Translations under genes and position numbers: made by a program
Assembly: GCA_934202525.1 (NCBI GenBank)
Contig: CAKPYB010000020.1
Location: 1-57,683, forward strand
DNA: 57,683 nt
Source of the DNA: an uncultured Prevotella sp.
Lineage (GTDB): Bacteria > Bacteroidota > Bacteroidia > Bacteroidales > Bacteroidaceae
Direction of reading: 5' to 3'
Notes under the pieces: generated by a model
Seen by the model: only the letters and a program-made list of their open reading frames with translations
Told to the model about the DNA's origin: nothing
Database searches by the model: none
Shown here: one piece after another, positions 1-8,288 of the stretch
Layout: every line of letters starts with the position of its first letter
Numbering within the stretch: position 1 is the first letter of the stretch

Positions 1-43
1 AAGCAGTAACAGCATTAGTTTAATCAGCTGTTACTGCTTTTTT
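1..43 (+). terminator. Rho-independent terminator of an upstream gene
   Basis: The arms AAGCAGTAACAGC and GCTGTTACTGCTT form a perfect 13-bp stem followed by a T run. It presumably ends a gene that lies before the window. Confidence 0.75.
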
Positions 44-83
44 GAATTATGCAAGGTATAAACGCGGAGCCGCTTACAAAAAA

Positions 84-232
84 CGTGAGGGATAACCCCA
101 AATCGTGATGGATAGCGTGATGGATATTGTAAACATTTCGTCAATCTATCACGCTAAGCAAAAAAGTTAATAACCTCATTATCAAATAATTAAAGTTTCG
201 AAAAATGGAAAACGTGATGGATGTGAGGGATA
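84..232. repeat. Cluster of short CGTGAKGGATA repeats
   Basis: Near-identical direct copies start at 84, 104, 116 and 213, and the last is followed at once by GTGAGGGATA. An inverted partial copy lies at about 147-153. Every frame across the block has stops, so it is not coding. The arrangement resembles iterons or arm-type protein-binding sites, but no replication or recombination gene is attached to it here. Confidence 0.5.
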
Positions 233-257
233 AAGGCAGATTTTAAACTAAAAACAT

Positions 258-296
258 GAGGGTGTTTCATTGACTTATGACACACCCTCTTTTTTC
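258..296 (+). terminator. Hairpin with T run
   Basis: GAGGGTGT and ACACCCTC form an 8-bp stem followed by TTTTTT. It overlaps the end of the minus-strand hipA remnant. Confidence 0.55.
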
Positions 297-333
297 TTTC
301 ATTTTGTTCTTTATGCCAACGGCAATCATATCC
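267..333 (-). pseudogene. hipA 3'-end remnant, minus strand
   Basis: The minus strand reads DMIAVGIKNKMKEKR and then diverges to a stop. The intact HipA at 22858-23952 has nearly the same tail, DMIAVGVKNKMKEKR. Only about 15 codons of homology remain, so this is a relic left by recombination. Confidence 0.65.
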
Positions 334-340
334 TACTTTG

Positions 341-457
341 GATGATATGATAGTAGTAGGTGTGAAAAACAAGATGATGGAAAGCAAGTGCCGTGAAATC
401 TATGAAGAAGTGAAAAGTGCATTGGGTATTGTCCCTTCAAAAGCAGGAAAAATGTGA
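341..457 (+). pseudogene. hipA 3'-end remnant, plus strand
   Basis: In plus frame from 341 the translation DDMIVVGVKNKM is followed by a CREIYEEV segment and runs to a TGA at 455-457. This matches the last residues of the HipA at 22858 (GVKNKM, CREIYEEI) with a longer C-terminus. No start or catalytic part is present. It abuts the opposite-strand remnant, so two hipA tails lie in opposite orientation within 190 bp. Confidence 0.7.
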
Positions 458-518
458 TGAAGCAATCTAATACATTAGGAATTTTGTGGCAAAGTAGGTT
501 TTTTCTGCCTCATTTCCG

Positions 519-560
519 ATTTATCTGCCTCGTTTTTTACCAAAATGAGGCAGATAAATT
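519..560. terminator. Long hairpin, probable bidirectional terminator
   Basis: An 18-bp stem (ATTTATCTGCCTCGTTTT with AAAATGAGGCAGATAAAT, one G-U pair) closes a 5-nt loop. A further copy of CTGCCTCATTT lies just upstream. It separates the hipA remnants from the bspA promoter. Confidence 0.6.
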
Positions 561-607
561 CATTTTTTGGCATATAACAGAGAAAATAACTATAATTTTC
601 TCTTCTT

Positions 608-642
608 TTTGATACAACTTTCAGAAATTATCATTATCTTTG
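608..642 (+). promoter_or_regulatory. Bacteroidota-type promoter of the bspA leader
   Basis: TATCTTTG at 635-642 matches the -7 box TAnnTTTG. A TTTG at 608-611 could serve as the -33 box, although the 23-nt spacing is slightly long. Confidence 0.6.
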
Positions 643-649
643 CAACCGT

Positions 650-1033
650 AATCCTTGCTGAAGGCCCACGATTGGGCTAAGGTGGGGATACATATACATA
701 AATAAAGGCGTAACTGACGCTTTGGTTTTGACTGGTTAGAACTTCGCAACTTCAAACAAGTTGTCAAAAACAAAGCAATGGGGACGCCTCACAGGGTGTA
801 TTATATACAGCCCTCATTGGCTTCGGACATTATGGTTCGTTGGTAGGGAGGGTGAATTATATACACATTCACGTGGGGCTTTCAGCATTGCTCGTTTCGA
901 CAACTTGGGCAATGCGAAGGCCTTAACCAGTGGAACGAGCAGCAGACTGGCTCCACGTTTCCTTTTTTTGTATATCTAAGACATAATATTAACTGCCAAT
1001 CAGGGAGTCGTTGGCTATACGAAAAAGCAGATT
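650..1033 (+). promoter_or_regulatory. Long structured 5' leader of a bspA-type gene
   Basis: About 380 nt separate the promoter from the bspA start. The leader holds a hairpin near 667-690 (GGCCCA with TGGGCT), two related blocks GGGTGTATTATATACA (near 797) and GGGTGAATTATATACAC (near 850), GC-rich complementary stretches and a T-rich tract near 960. An ORF of 72 codons (761-979) has no recognisable product and is probably fortuitous. It may be a regulatory RNA or a conserved recombination cassette border; the sequence does not decide. Confidence 0.5.
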
Positions 1034-1456
1034 ATGAAAATAAATCCTATTTTTTCAAAAATCTTCATGGCTCTTTTTTGCCTTACCTGTTGCTTAAACA
1101 TTGCTGCCAAAAGCAGTGGTACATGTGGTTCAAAAGTCACTTGGGAATTAACAGATGATGGAACTTTAGTCATTTCTGGAGAAGGAAGAATGACAGACTA
1201 TTTTTACACCTCGGATAATGCCGCTCCATGGTATTCTAACAAAGATATGATATATAAAGTAACTATAGCAGAAGGCATTAGTTCTATTGGAAAATGTGCT
1301 TTTAAGGACTGCAATTTTCTCACCGATGTCAAAATGCCAAGCACGTGTACAGCAATAGGTTACAGAGCTTTTCAAATGTGTAGTTCTATCAAAAGAATCG
1401 AAATTCCCAATACTGTAAAATCTATTGGCGAATATTGCTTTGCATATTGTATTTAG
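1034..1456 (+). pseudogene. BspA-type LRR surface protein, 5' part of a split gene
   Basis: The 140-residue product has a signal peptide (residues 1 to about 25), a short beta domain (about 30-80) and two and a half BspA-type leucine-rich repeats of the pattern IPxxVxxIGxxAFxxC. It stops abruptly after FAYC-Ile in the middle of a repeat. Family members normally have many repeats and run to several hundred residues. The missing repeats resume in register in the open frame at about 19834, after the accessory island. I read this as the 5' half of one bspA gene interrupted by about 18.3 kb. A truncated secreted protein could still be made from the intact leader and start. Confidence 0.75.
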
Positions 1457-1626
1457 AGCCTTATAACTAACCACAACTTACTATGACTAATCAAGTATAA
1501 AGCCTTGATTTTCAATACTCTTTAATTTTTAACACTTTCTGAGTGCTTTTTGGCAGTTCCCGATTTTCCACATATTTTTGCAGCGTATTTCTACCGTGGA
1601 GAATTTGCGGAGCTTTTATTTTGTCA

Positions 1627-1746
1627 TATCGTGAACGTAGTTGACAAGGGTTTACGAGTGGTTACGATGAAGGACAAAATTGAAGCTGATAGGCAAAAAG
1701 CGTTATATCGTGGACTGGGTTGACAAAGGTTGTCAATGGTTCACTT
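1627..1746. repeat. Two imperfect direct repeats at the left end of the element
   Basis: Copies begin at 1627 and 1706, 79 bp apart. Both read TATCGTGRAC, then GTTGACAARGGTT, and both reach a TGGTT. They lie between the bspA junction and the first element gene, where integrase or excisionase arm-type sites usually sit. The role is inferred from position. Confidence 0.5.
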
Positions 1747-1804
1747 CCGTTTACTCCATCGGTGGAATACTCAAATGATGTAGAACAAAGCAATATCAAA
1801 GAGT

Positions 1805-2755
1805 ATGAGACCGACAAGAAAATGTGAATTTTGTGGCAAGACATTCGTGACAAGAAGCGGTATGCAGAAATACTGTTCCGAGGAATGTCAGGCAGAGGCA
1901 AAACGTCTTAGGAAGAAAAGACAGCAGGACTTGATTAACGGTATTGAGCCAATCATGGATCTGCAATATCAAGAGTATCTTACTTTCTCCAAAGCAGCCA
2001 TACTGATGGGATGCACCCGACAGTATATCTACAAACTTGTGGCTAATGGTAAGTTAAAGGCTTCACGATTGAGCAGCCGAATGGCATTCGTTAGAAAGAC
2101 TGATATAGAGAAGATGTTTGAGGGTAATCCCTACAAGCGTGTGATTCCTGCCAGCAAGAGCAAGTCCAGTAAAAAGGCAAAAACAGAAAAGCCAACACAA
2201 AACCAGGAACCAATAAAAGGGAAGGAGGAGAATGAGGTGCTTGACTATTATTCGGGTGAAGAAGTGATGTCCATTTATAAGGTCAAGAAGTCTTGGCTAT
2301 ATACATCCGCCAAGCGTAACCAGATACCGATGTGCCGTATCGCTGGCAAGAACTATTACAGCAAACGGCATATTGATGAGTTCTTCGGTACTGCCGTTGA
2401 CCTCAACAGTATCACGGAATGGGTGACGGCTGATGATGTGGAGACAGCCTTTTCTATGAGCAAGTCTGCACTCAGGGCATACGCCTATCGTCACAAGATA
2501 CCGACCAAGCGAGAATACGGACGTACCTATTACTCCAAAGAACATCTTGAAGAACTTCGCAGGACTGACCTCATGAACGATGACAGCTATTATACCACAG
2601 AACAAGTGCAACAGTTGTATGGTCTGACAAGTGCCAATATCTGCCATATTGTGAGAGTTCACCATATCAGCAAGGTAAAAGTGGGTGTAAAGAATCTGCT
2701 TTTGAAGGTGGATGTGGAGCGAGCAATGGCAGAAAGAGCAGCAAAAGGACTGTGA
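1805..2755 (+). CDS. Multi-HTH (excisionase/MerR-like) protein with N-terminal zinc motif
   Basis: The 316-residue protein starts with a small zinc-ribbon-like motif (CEFC at 8-11, then CSEEC near 25-29). It is followed by at least three helix-turn-helix modules of the excisionase/MerR type near residues 52-105, 145-190 and 205-245, and a weaker one near 265-310. A Lys/Ser-rich linker separates the first two. Proteins of this layout sit next to tyrosine integrases in Bacteroides mobilizable and conjugative transposons, where they probably control excision or element gene expression. Here it is the first gene of the element, 128 nt upstream of the integrase on the same strand. DNA binding is well supported; the exact role is not. 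Confidence 0.75.
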   Translation: MRPTRKCEFCGKTFVTRSGMQKYCSEECQAEAKRLRKKRQQDLINGIEPIMDLQYQEYLTFSKAAILMGCTRQYIYKLVANGKLKASRLSSRMAFVRKTDIEKMFEGNPYKRVIPASKSKSSKKAKTEKPTQNQEPIKGKEENEVLDYYSGEEVMSIYKVKKSWLYTSAKRNQIPMCRIAGKNYYSKRHIDEFFGTAVDLNSITEWVTADDVETAFSMSKSALRAYAYRHKIPTKREYGRTYYSKEHLEELRRTDLMNDDSYYTTEQVQQLYGLTSANICHIVRVHHISKVKVGVKNLLLKVDVERAMAERAAKGL

Positions 2756-2811
2756 AAGCAAGTGATTTCATCATTATCCATCAGTTACTATGAATAATTG
2801 GAGTCACGGGT

Positions 2812-2832
2812 GCATCATTTTATTCCTTTGCA
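2812..2832 (+). promoter_or_regulatory. Probable integrase promoter, shared motif copy 1
   Basis: GCATCATTTTATTCC is followed by TTTGCA. Nearly the same 21-bp block recurs at 5204-5224 upstream of another element gene. It contains a -7-like TTCCTTTG with one mismatch to TAnnTTTG and lies 52 nt before the integrase start. Confidence 0.5.
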
Positions 2833-2883
2833 GCCGTGAAGAAACACTTCACCACGAATAATCATCAATAATACATATCAGTT

Positions 2884-4005
2884 ATGAGCAACATTTGCAA
2901 GACCGTATCATTGCGTACACGCAAAATCAAGGACGGACACATGCTGTCCTATTATCTTGACTATTATCCAGGCTATCGTGACGAGAGCACGATGAAAGTC
3001 ATCCGCCATGAGTCGCTTGGCATCTACATCTATGCCAAGCCGAAGAATCAGACGGAACAGAAGTACAACCTCAACCTTACGGCAAGAGCCGAGGCGATAC
3101 GCTGCCGTCGCTTCGAGTCTATCGTCAACGAGCGTTACGATTTCTTCGACAAGGAGAAGATGAAAGGCGATTTCCTTGCCTACTTCAAGAGATTGGCAGA
3201 CAAGAAGAACTCCAAGTGGCAGCACGTCTATATGCACTTCCGAACCTTCACGCAAGGCAAGTGTACCTTCGGTGAGATAAACGTGGACTTGTGCAACAGA
3301 TTTCGTGAGTATCTGCTGACAGCACCACAGGGACTGCACAAGAACAGAAAGCTACATATCAACTCGGCAGCCAACTACTGGTCAACTTTCCGTGCATCAA
3401 TCCACACCGCCTATCGTGACCGCAAGATAAAGGAGAACCCGAACGGCTTCTTGGAGCGTATCGAGACAATCCCGACTGACAAGGAGCATCTTTCACAGGA
3501 CGAGGTTATCCGCTTGGCATCCACTCCATGCTCCGCCCCTGCATTGAAGCGAGCCTTCCTGTTCTCTTGCCTAACGGCATTGAGAAAGAGCGACATCAAG
3601 AAACTCACTTGGGAGGAGATACAGCCATACGGCAGCGATGGTGTGATGTATGTCACCACACGAATGCAGAAGACAAAGGACATCGTGCATAACCCAATCA
3701 GTGAGGAAGCCTTGGAACTGATAGGCTATTCACCGGATAAACGAGGCAAGGTGTTCCCTGATTTCAAAGACTCCATGACGCAGGCACCATTGAAGAACTG
3801 GCTGAAAGATGCAGGGATTACCAAGCATATCTCCTATCATTGCTCACGCCACAGCTTTGCCTGTCTCCAGCTGGACGCAGGAACCAGTATTGCCGTAGTG
3901 CAGCGTTATCTCGGTCACAAGAATGTGGCAACGACAGAGGTGTATGCCAAGATTTCCGATGCACAGAAACGTGCTTCGGTTGGCTGTATCACCTTGAAGA
4001 AGTAA
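2884..4005 (+). CDS. Tyrosine recombinase (integrase) of the mobilizable element
   Basis: The 373-residue protein has a SAM-like core-binding domain (about 95-200) and a C-terminal catalytic domain. The catalytic set can be read: Arg in TALRKSD (about residue 235), HCSRH supplying the His-x-x-Arg pair (about 320), a later His in YLGHKN and the nucleophilic Tyr in TTEVYAKI near the end. This family integrates and excises mobile elements by strand exchange at att sites. It lies close to the inferred left end of the island and is followed by a strong terminator at 4025-4068. Length and motif spacing are typical of Bacteroidales element integrases, so it is probably active. Confidence 0.92.
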   Translation: MSNICKTVSLRTRKIKDGHMLSYYLDYYPGYRDESTMKVIRHESLGIYIYAKPKNQTEQKYNLNLTARAEAIRCRRFESIVNERYDFFDKEKMKGDFLAYFKRLADKKNSKWQHVYMHFRTFTQGKCTFGEINVDLCNRFREYLLTAPQGLHKNRKLHINSAANYWSTFRASIHTAYRDRKIKENPNGFLERIETIPTDKEHLSQDEVIRLASTPCSAPALKRAFLFSCLTALRKSDIKKLTWEEIQPYGSDGVMYVTTRMQKTKDIVHNPISEEALELIGYSPDKRGKVFPDFKDSMTQAPLKNWLKDAGITKHISYHCSRHSFACLQLDAGTSIAVVQRYLGHKNVATTEVYAKISDAQKRASVGCITLKK

Positions 4006-4024
4006 TCTTTTGACAATAACACTC

Positions 4025-4068
4025 AGAAAAGGACTGTTGGAATGATAGTGTTCCAGCAGTCCTTTTCT
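4025..4068 (+). terminator. Terminator after the integrase gene
   Basis: An 18-bp stem (AGAAAAGGACTGTTGGAA with TTCCAGCAGTCCTTTTCT, one mismatch) with an 8-nt loop, followed by CGTTTTG. Confidence 0.75.
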
Positions 4069-4371
4069 CGTTTTGTTGGTTCTATTTGCTGTCGTGGATA
4101 GAACCAATCCGACAAATTCATTCCAATTTCTGTTGGTATTGAAGAGGAACTGCAAATATCCCTTTTCTATGCCCTTACCTTTGTAGCCAGTAATTAGCAG
4201 CAACTGGCACTAACGAGCAGTTTAAAGTATGATTCAGAGTATGATATCATATTAGAACGCTAATAAAGCGTAAAAGAAAGAGTACCAGAGAACGTAAATG
4301 CGGTTTTTACATGCTTCTGCGTCTAACTTTGTGGAAGTTTTTGAACGAATAACAATAAAACGAATACAATA
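4069..4371 (+). promoter_or_regulatory. Intergenic region with a -7 box for the next gene
   Basis: No supportable gene lies in this stretch. TAACTTTG at 4324-4331 fits the TAnnTTTG box and lies about 40 nt before the start at 4372. The rest shows no clear structure. Confidence 0.5.
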
Positions 4372-5139
4372 ATGACAGTAAACAAGACAACTTCAGATTG
4401 TACCATCTACGCTTTTGTAGGTACAGCAATTCTCGCCATCTCTCTTGTCGTGGCGATGTATGTAGGCAATGACTTTCACCAAAGTCTGTTTGTCGAGTCA
4501 ATCATCTTTGTAGGGAGCAATATCCTGCTTTGGACGATATTCATTTCCATGGTGAATTATCCCTGTGAACTGATGACCATTGGTAGCAACAGCAAGACAA
4601 AGAATAACGTTGTAGAAGCAGAGCCAGCAACAGAACAAGAACAGCCAAAGCAAATTTCACCACAAACAGAGTCTGTAAAATACAGTCATGAGGACTATGC
4701 CAAGTGTGTAGAGGCACAAGAAAAAGAAGCACAGGAGGAAAAGGACAAGCGAACAAGAGCCGTATTTGACTATGTGCATCGTACTATGTCAAGGTTTCTG
4801 TATGAGGAAGATTTGTACAAGGTAATTGAGGCTGTCAAGGAATGGAGCAACGACACCAACTATACCCCGACTGCAATAAACCGTTTTAAGGAGAATGTTG
4901 AGAATATCCCTTTAAGGCACTTCGTGTGGAATATCGCAGAGCGTTTGGGTAAGCGTGATTACACAATGGCAATGCGAATAGCCTTTATCAAGGCTTTGTT
5001 TCCCAAGCCGTTTGAAGGCTTGGACTACAGCACATTGAAGAACCTGAAAGCACCATGCTCCAATGATGTCATTCCGATTGACGAACCAGACAATGGTAGA
5101 TATGATTTCCATGATGTTACAGAGAAAACTTCCGAATAA
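4372..5139 (+). CDS. Element protein with two membrane helices, unknown function
   Basis: The 255-residue protein has two predicted transmembrane helices (about 10-32 and 40-62). A Gln/Glu-rich coiled linker (about 80-125) follows, then a cytoplasmic alpha-helical domain. I do not recognise a named family. Its place between the integrase and the excisionase/replication genes suggests an accessory element function, but nothing in the residues shows which. Codon use matches the neighbouring element genes. Confidence 0.6.
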   Translation: MTVNKTTSDCTIYAFVGTAILAISLVVAMYVGNDFHQSLFVESIIFVGSNILLWTIFISMVNYPCELMTIGSNSKTKNNVVEAEPATEQEQPKQISPQTESVKYSHEDYAKCVEAQEKEAQEEKDKRTRAVFDYVHRTMSRFLYEEDLYKVIEAVKEWSNDTNYTPTAINRFKENVENIPLRHFVWNIAERLGKRDYTMAMRIAFIKALFPKPFEGLDYSTLKNLKAPCSNDVIPIDEPDNGRYDFHDVTEKTSE

Positions 5140-5203
5140 TCCCCATTGTTAGAGTTATTCATTCGTGAATGACAAATGACTGTCACGAACCTCAGTAACG
5201 GAA

Positions 5204-5224
5204 GCATCATTCTGTTCCTTTGCA
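5204..5224 (+). promoter_or_regulatory. Shared promoter-like motif copy 2
   Basis: GCATCATTCTGTTCC is followed by TTTGCA and differs at two positions from the block at 2812-2832. It lies 23 nt before the start at 5248, so it probably drives the excisionase/replication genes. Confidence 0.5.
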
Positions 5225-5247
5225 CCAGTTATTAACAAAGTATCAGA

Positions 5248-5619
5248 ATGAATAAGGAATTAACTTTCAACGACCTTCCAATGGTCGTTGCCCAGCTTCG
5301 GGATGAAGTGGTGGGCATGAAGCAGATGCTCGTCAATCTGCAATCACAGAACAAGCCACACAAGGCGAACACACACATACCTATGAGTGTGGAGGAAGCA
5401 TCGGCATATCTAAAGATGCCTATGGCTACTCTCTACATGAAACTTGGCAACGGCAGCATTCCTGCCACCAAGCCAGGCAAGCGTTACTGCCTTTATCAAG
5501 ATGAACTTGACAAGTGGCTGGAGACTAACCGCAAGAATCCTGTACCTCTCACAGCAGAGGAGGAGAATGCAGCCATTCTTGCAGGAAACAAGCGTAAACC
5601 GAAACCCTTAAACTGGTAA
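5248..5619 (+). CDS. Excisionase-family HTH DNA-binding protein
   Basis: The 123-residue protein has an N-terminal coiled segment (about 8-35) and an excisionase-type winged HTH. The HTH is recognised from MSVEEASAYLKM (about 50) followed by LYMKLGNGSIPATKPGKRY and a DELDKWL helix. Such proteins bind element DNA for excision or transcriptional control. It starts downstream of the shared promoter motif and is followed after 4 nt by the DUF3987 gene, so the two are probably co-transcribed. Confidence 0.8.
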   Translation: MNKELTFNDLPMVVAQLRDEVVGMKQMLVNLQSQNKPHKANTHIPMSVEEASAYLKMPMATLYMKLGNGSIPATKPGKRYCLYQDELDKWLETNRKNPVPLTAEEENAAILAGNKRKPKPLNW

Positions 5620-5623
5620 TGCT

Positions 5624-6988
5624 ATGGATGCGCTTGAAATTTGTAACAAGCTACGCTCGGAGGCTTCGGGCGTAGCCACTTCTGGAATTCCGCTTGACGT
5701 ATTCCCCCAGAAGATGCAGCAGATGATTCTTGATTTGGCAAGGACGGAGAACTATTCCATTGAGTTTACCGCTACTTCCCTTATATCCGCTATGGCAGCA
5801 GCCGTCGGCAACTCCTGTTATATCCGGATTAAAGGCAATTGGATTACTTCACCTATCCTATATGTCATTCTTGTTGGCAGACCAGGAGTCGGCAAGACTC
5901 CACCTTTGAACTTTGCCTACAAGCCGTTGCACGACATTGATACTGAGGAGCACCATAAGTTCAAGGCTCTAAAGAATGAGTATGCAGCCATTGTGGAGAG
6001 GAACAAGGGCAAAAAACGGACGGAATGGGAATCGTTACCTCCTGTACCAGTCCTGCATAAGAACATCATGAATGACTTCACGCCAGAGATTCTGATGCGC
6101 AATCACGATGCCAACCTCAGAGGTGTGGCAGTTGTGGTGGATGAGATAATGGGGCTGTTCAACACCATCAACCGATACAACAACAGTTCTTTTGTACAAC
6201 AGATGCTGTCGGCTCACAATGGCTTGCCAGTAGATGTATCTCGTTGTAATCTTGATTGTCCTTTACGCATTGACTATCCTTGCATACAGATTGTAGGAAC
6301 TATCCAGACTGGTATTGTGCATGAACTTTATGATATGGGATTCAAGAAGAATGGTTTTCTTGACCGTTTTCTGATCACATGCCCAAAAGGTTTGAAGATT
6401 GCTCCTTGGGTTAAGGTTCCAAAACAAGATGCTGCAATCATTGAAAGACCATTCCGTGTATGGAAAGAGATCATAGACAAGGCTGTGGCTCTTCCTTTTA
6501 CGGAAGGCATCTTCAATGTTCTTGACTTCTCTGATGAAGCCATTGACATATTCTATGATTGGCAGAATGAGGACATAGAACGGCAGAATGCCATTACGGA
6601 TGAAAAAATGATAGACTCACGTGCTGCAAAAGTTCCTTTGAACACGGCTCGACTTGCCTTGATATTCCAACTGTTCCGATGGGCTTGTGATGAGTCTCAC
6701 AAGGATTTTGTTGATGCGGAGTCCGTGAATGCAGCCATACGGATGAGCGATTACTTTGAGAAGTCATACAAAAGGATGGATGACCTCGTTTTAACCGAGG
6801 CTACCGACCCTGTGAAAAAACAGGTACTTGACTCGTTGGGAAACAAGTTCGTAACTGCTGAAGCAGTAAAGGCTGGAGCGGATTTCGGTTTTGCAAGACG
6901 TACTGTCATGTATATGCTCAAAGACTTCTGTCAGAGAAACTTTATCATCAAAGACAAGCAAGGCAATTATGAGAAAGTTCAGAAGTAG
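5624..6988 (+). CDS. DUF3987-type P-loop protein (replication helicase-like)
   Basis: The 454-residue protein has a Walker A motif GRPGVGKT near residues 88-95 and an acidic strand VVVDEIMG near 170 that fits Walker B. Its overall pattern is that of DUF3987 proteins, which sit beside Toprim primases in Bacteroidales mobilizable transposons and are thought to help element DNA replication. A C-terminal helical part (about 385-454) resembles a winged helix. The gene is co-directional with the excisionase-like gene 4 nt upstream. The stop is followed at once by the TTGCAC inverted-repeat block. Helicase activity is inferred from the family, not shown. Confidence 0.8.
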   Translation: MDALEICNKLRSEASGVATSGIPLDVFPQKMQQMILDLARTENYSIEFTATSLISAMAAAVGNSCYIRIKGNWITSPILYVILVGRPGVGKTPPLNFAYKPLHDIDTEEHHKFKALKNEYAAIVERNKGKKRTEWESLPPVPVLHKNIMNDFTPEILMRNHDANLRGVAVVVDEIMGLFNTINRYNNSSFVQQMLSAHNGLPVDVSRCNLDCPLRIDYPCIQIVGTIQTGIVHELYDMGFKKNGFLDRFLITCPKGLKIAPWVKVPKQDAAIIERPFRVWKEIIDKAVALPFTEGIFNVLDFSDEAIDIFYDWQNEDIERQNAITDEKMIDSRAAKVPLNTARLALIFQLFRWACDESHKDFVDAESVNAAIRMSDYFEKSYKRMDDLVLTEATDPVKKQVLDSLGNKFVTAEAVKAGADFGFARRTVMYMLKDFCQRNFIIKDKQGNYEKVQK

Positions 6989-6998
6989 AACCACCACC

Positions 6999-7095
6999 TT
7001 GCACCGTTTGCACTTTGCACTTTTTGCACTCTTGCACAAAAGATGCTGCATTTTGTGCCAAACAAGTGCAAAAGTGCAGAAAGTGCAAGGTGCAA
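6999..7095. repeat. TTGCAC/GTGCAA inverted-repeat array, possible replication origin
   Basis: The left arm holds TTGCACC and four more TGCAC units. After a spacer of about 28 nt the right arm holds the complementary GTGCAA, GTGCAG, GTGCAA and GGTGCAA units. The arms can pair over roughly 30 bp with small bulges. The block sits exactly between a helicase-like and a primase-like gene, a natural place for an element origin or a binding site of the encoded initiator. Confidence 0.6.
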
Positions 7096-7110
7096 TAAGT
7101 GCAGAGCCTT

Positions 7111-8133
7111 ATGAGTGAGTATAGATTCCATCTACAGAAATACAAGCTGGGCAACCGATATGCTTGCCCTCAATGTGGGCGTAAGCGTTGCTTTGCAAGA
7201 TATATTGACGAGGAAGGACAGATTGTATTCCCTGACAATGTGGGGCGTTGTGACCATGAACAGAGTTGTGGCTACCATTATTCTCCATCTGATTATTTCA
7301 AGGACAATCCCGATGCCAACTGCAATGATGATTGGAGATATAAAACACCAATCAAAGAGTGCAGGAAAGAGAAAACTCTTCCAACTTTCATTGATAGCAA
7401 GCTGGTGGAGCAAACACTGCATGGCTATTATATCAATCCTTTGTACCGATACATTTCAACGGTCTTTGGCAAAGAGGAGACAGAACGGCTGTTTGCCTTG
7501 TACAAGGTCGGCACTTCAAAGAAATGGGGCGGTTCAACTATCTTTTGGCAGATAGATGTCAATGGGAATGTGCGCACTGGCAAGATAATGAAGTATGATG
7601 ACAAGACAGGACACCGCATCAAGGAACCACACAGCCTGGTGACTTGGGTACACTCGGAACTGAAACTGCCAGACTTTACACTTCGGCAGTGCTTCTTTGG
7701 CGAACATCTGTTGACAGATAAAACCACGACAAAGACAATAGCCATTGTGGAGAGCGAAAAGACAGCCATCATTGCCACCCACTTCATATCTGATTTCGTA
7801 TGGTTGGCTACTGGAGGCATGAACGGATGTTTCAATAAAGATGCTGTCGAAGTCCTAAACGGTCGGGATGTTGTTTTGGTTCCAGACCTTGGGGCAACGG
7901 ATAAGTGGAAAAGCAAACTTCCGTTGCTACAATCAATATGCAAGCAAGTTCTTGTCAGCAGTATCTTGGAAGACAATGCCACCGATGAACAAAAGACCAA
8001 AGGTCTTGACATTGCCGACTTCCTACTGATGGCGGAAACACCGCAGATGGCGCTACAAAGGCTGATAAAGCAACATCCGCCACTCCAACATCTGATAGAC
8101 AGTCTTGGGTTGGTGTTGGTGGAAGAGCCATAA
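7111..8133 (+). CDS. Toprim-domain primase-like protein with N-terminal zinc finger
   Basis: From the ATG at 7111 the product is about 340 residues; a GTG four codons earlier is possible but less likely. It begins with a zinc-binding region of the CPQC...C...C type (about residues 15-55), as in DnaG-like primases. It contains a Toprim-type segment with VESEKTAIIA (about 210), the glycine-rich ATGGMNG and an acidic LVPDLGATD strand. These features suggest primer synthesis or DNA binding during element replication. Co-directional neighbours are the DUF3987 ATPase and the MobV relaxase. Primase activity is an inference. Confidence 0.78.
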   Translation: MSEYRFHLQKYKLGNRYACPQCGRKRCFARYIDEEGQIVFPDNVGRCDHEQSCGYHYSPSDYFKDNPDANCNDDWRYKTPIKECRKEKTLPTFIDSKLVEQTLHGYYINPLYRYISTVFGKEETERLFALYKVGTSKKWGGSTIFWQIDVNGNVRTGKIMKYDDKTGHRIKEPHSLVTWVHSELKLPDFTLRQCFFGEHLLTDKTTTKTIAIVESEKTAIIATHFISDFVWLATGGMNGCFNKDAVEVLNGRDVVLVPDLGATDKWKSKLPLLQSICKQVLVSSILEDNATDEQKTKGLDIADFLLMAETPQMALQRLIKQHPPLQHLIDSLGLVLVEEP

Positions 8134-8288
8134 CACTACTGGCAGCAGTTATAACGAGTTCGCTTGCGAACATATCCCTTGGGTGGAGCCTAATACACCG
8201 AGCAAGCTCAGTAATTAGGGCAAACTTCCATTATATGTGTACAGCAAGCTGAATTTCATATGTACAATCAATTAAAACAAGCAATTTT
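8134..8288 (+). promoter_or_regulatory. Relaxase upstream region, candidate oriT
   Basis: The region before the relaxase gene holds a palindrome GTTCGCTTGCGAAC at 8158-8171. Two similar AT-rich blocks, ATATGTGTACA and CATATGTACA, lie near 8233-8265. MobV-type oriT sites usually lie just upstream of the mob gene and contain inverted repeats. No known nick consensus is recognised here, so the assignment is positional. Confidence 0.35.

Noticed and set aside
190..387. 65-codon minus-strand ORF
   Set aside because: It crosses the two opposed hipA remnants and a terminator in a frame that does not match HipA.
761..979. 72-codon ORF in the bspA leader
   Set aside because: It lies within the structured leader, has no recognisable product and overlaps the paired repeat blocks.
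640..1000. Leader as tmRNA or RNase P RNA
   Set aside because: The conserved ends and core motifs of these RNAs are not present.
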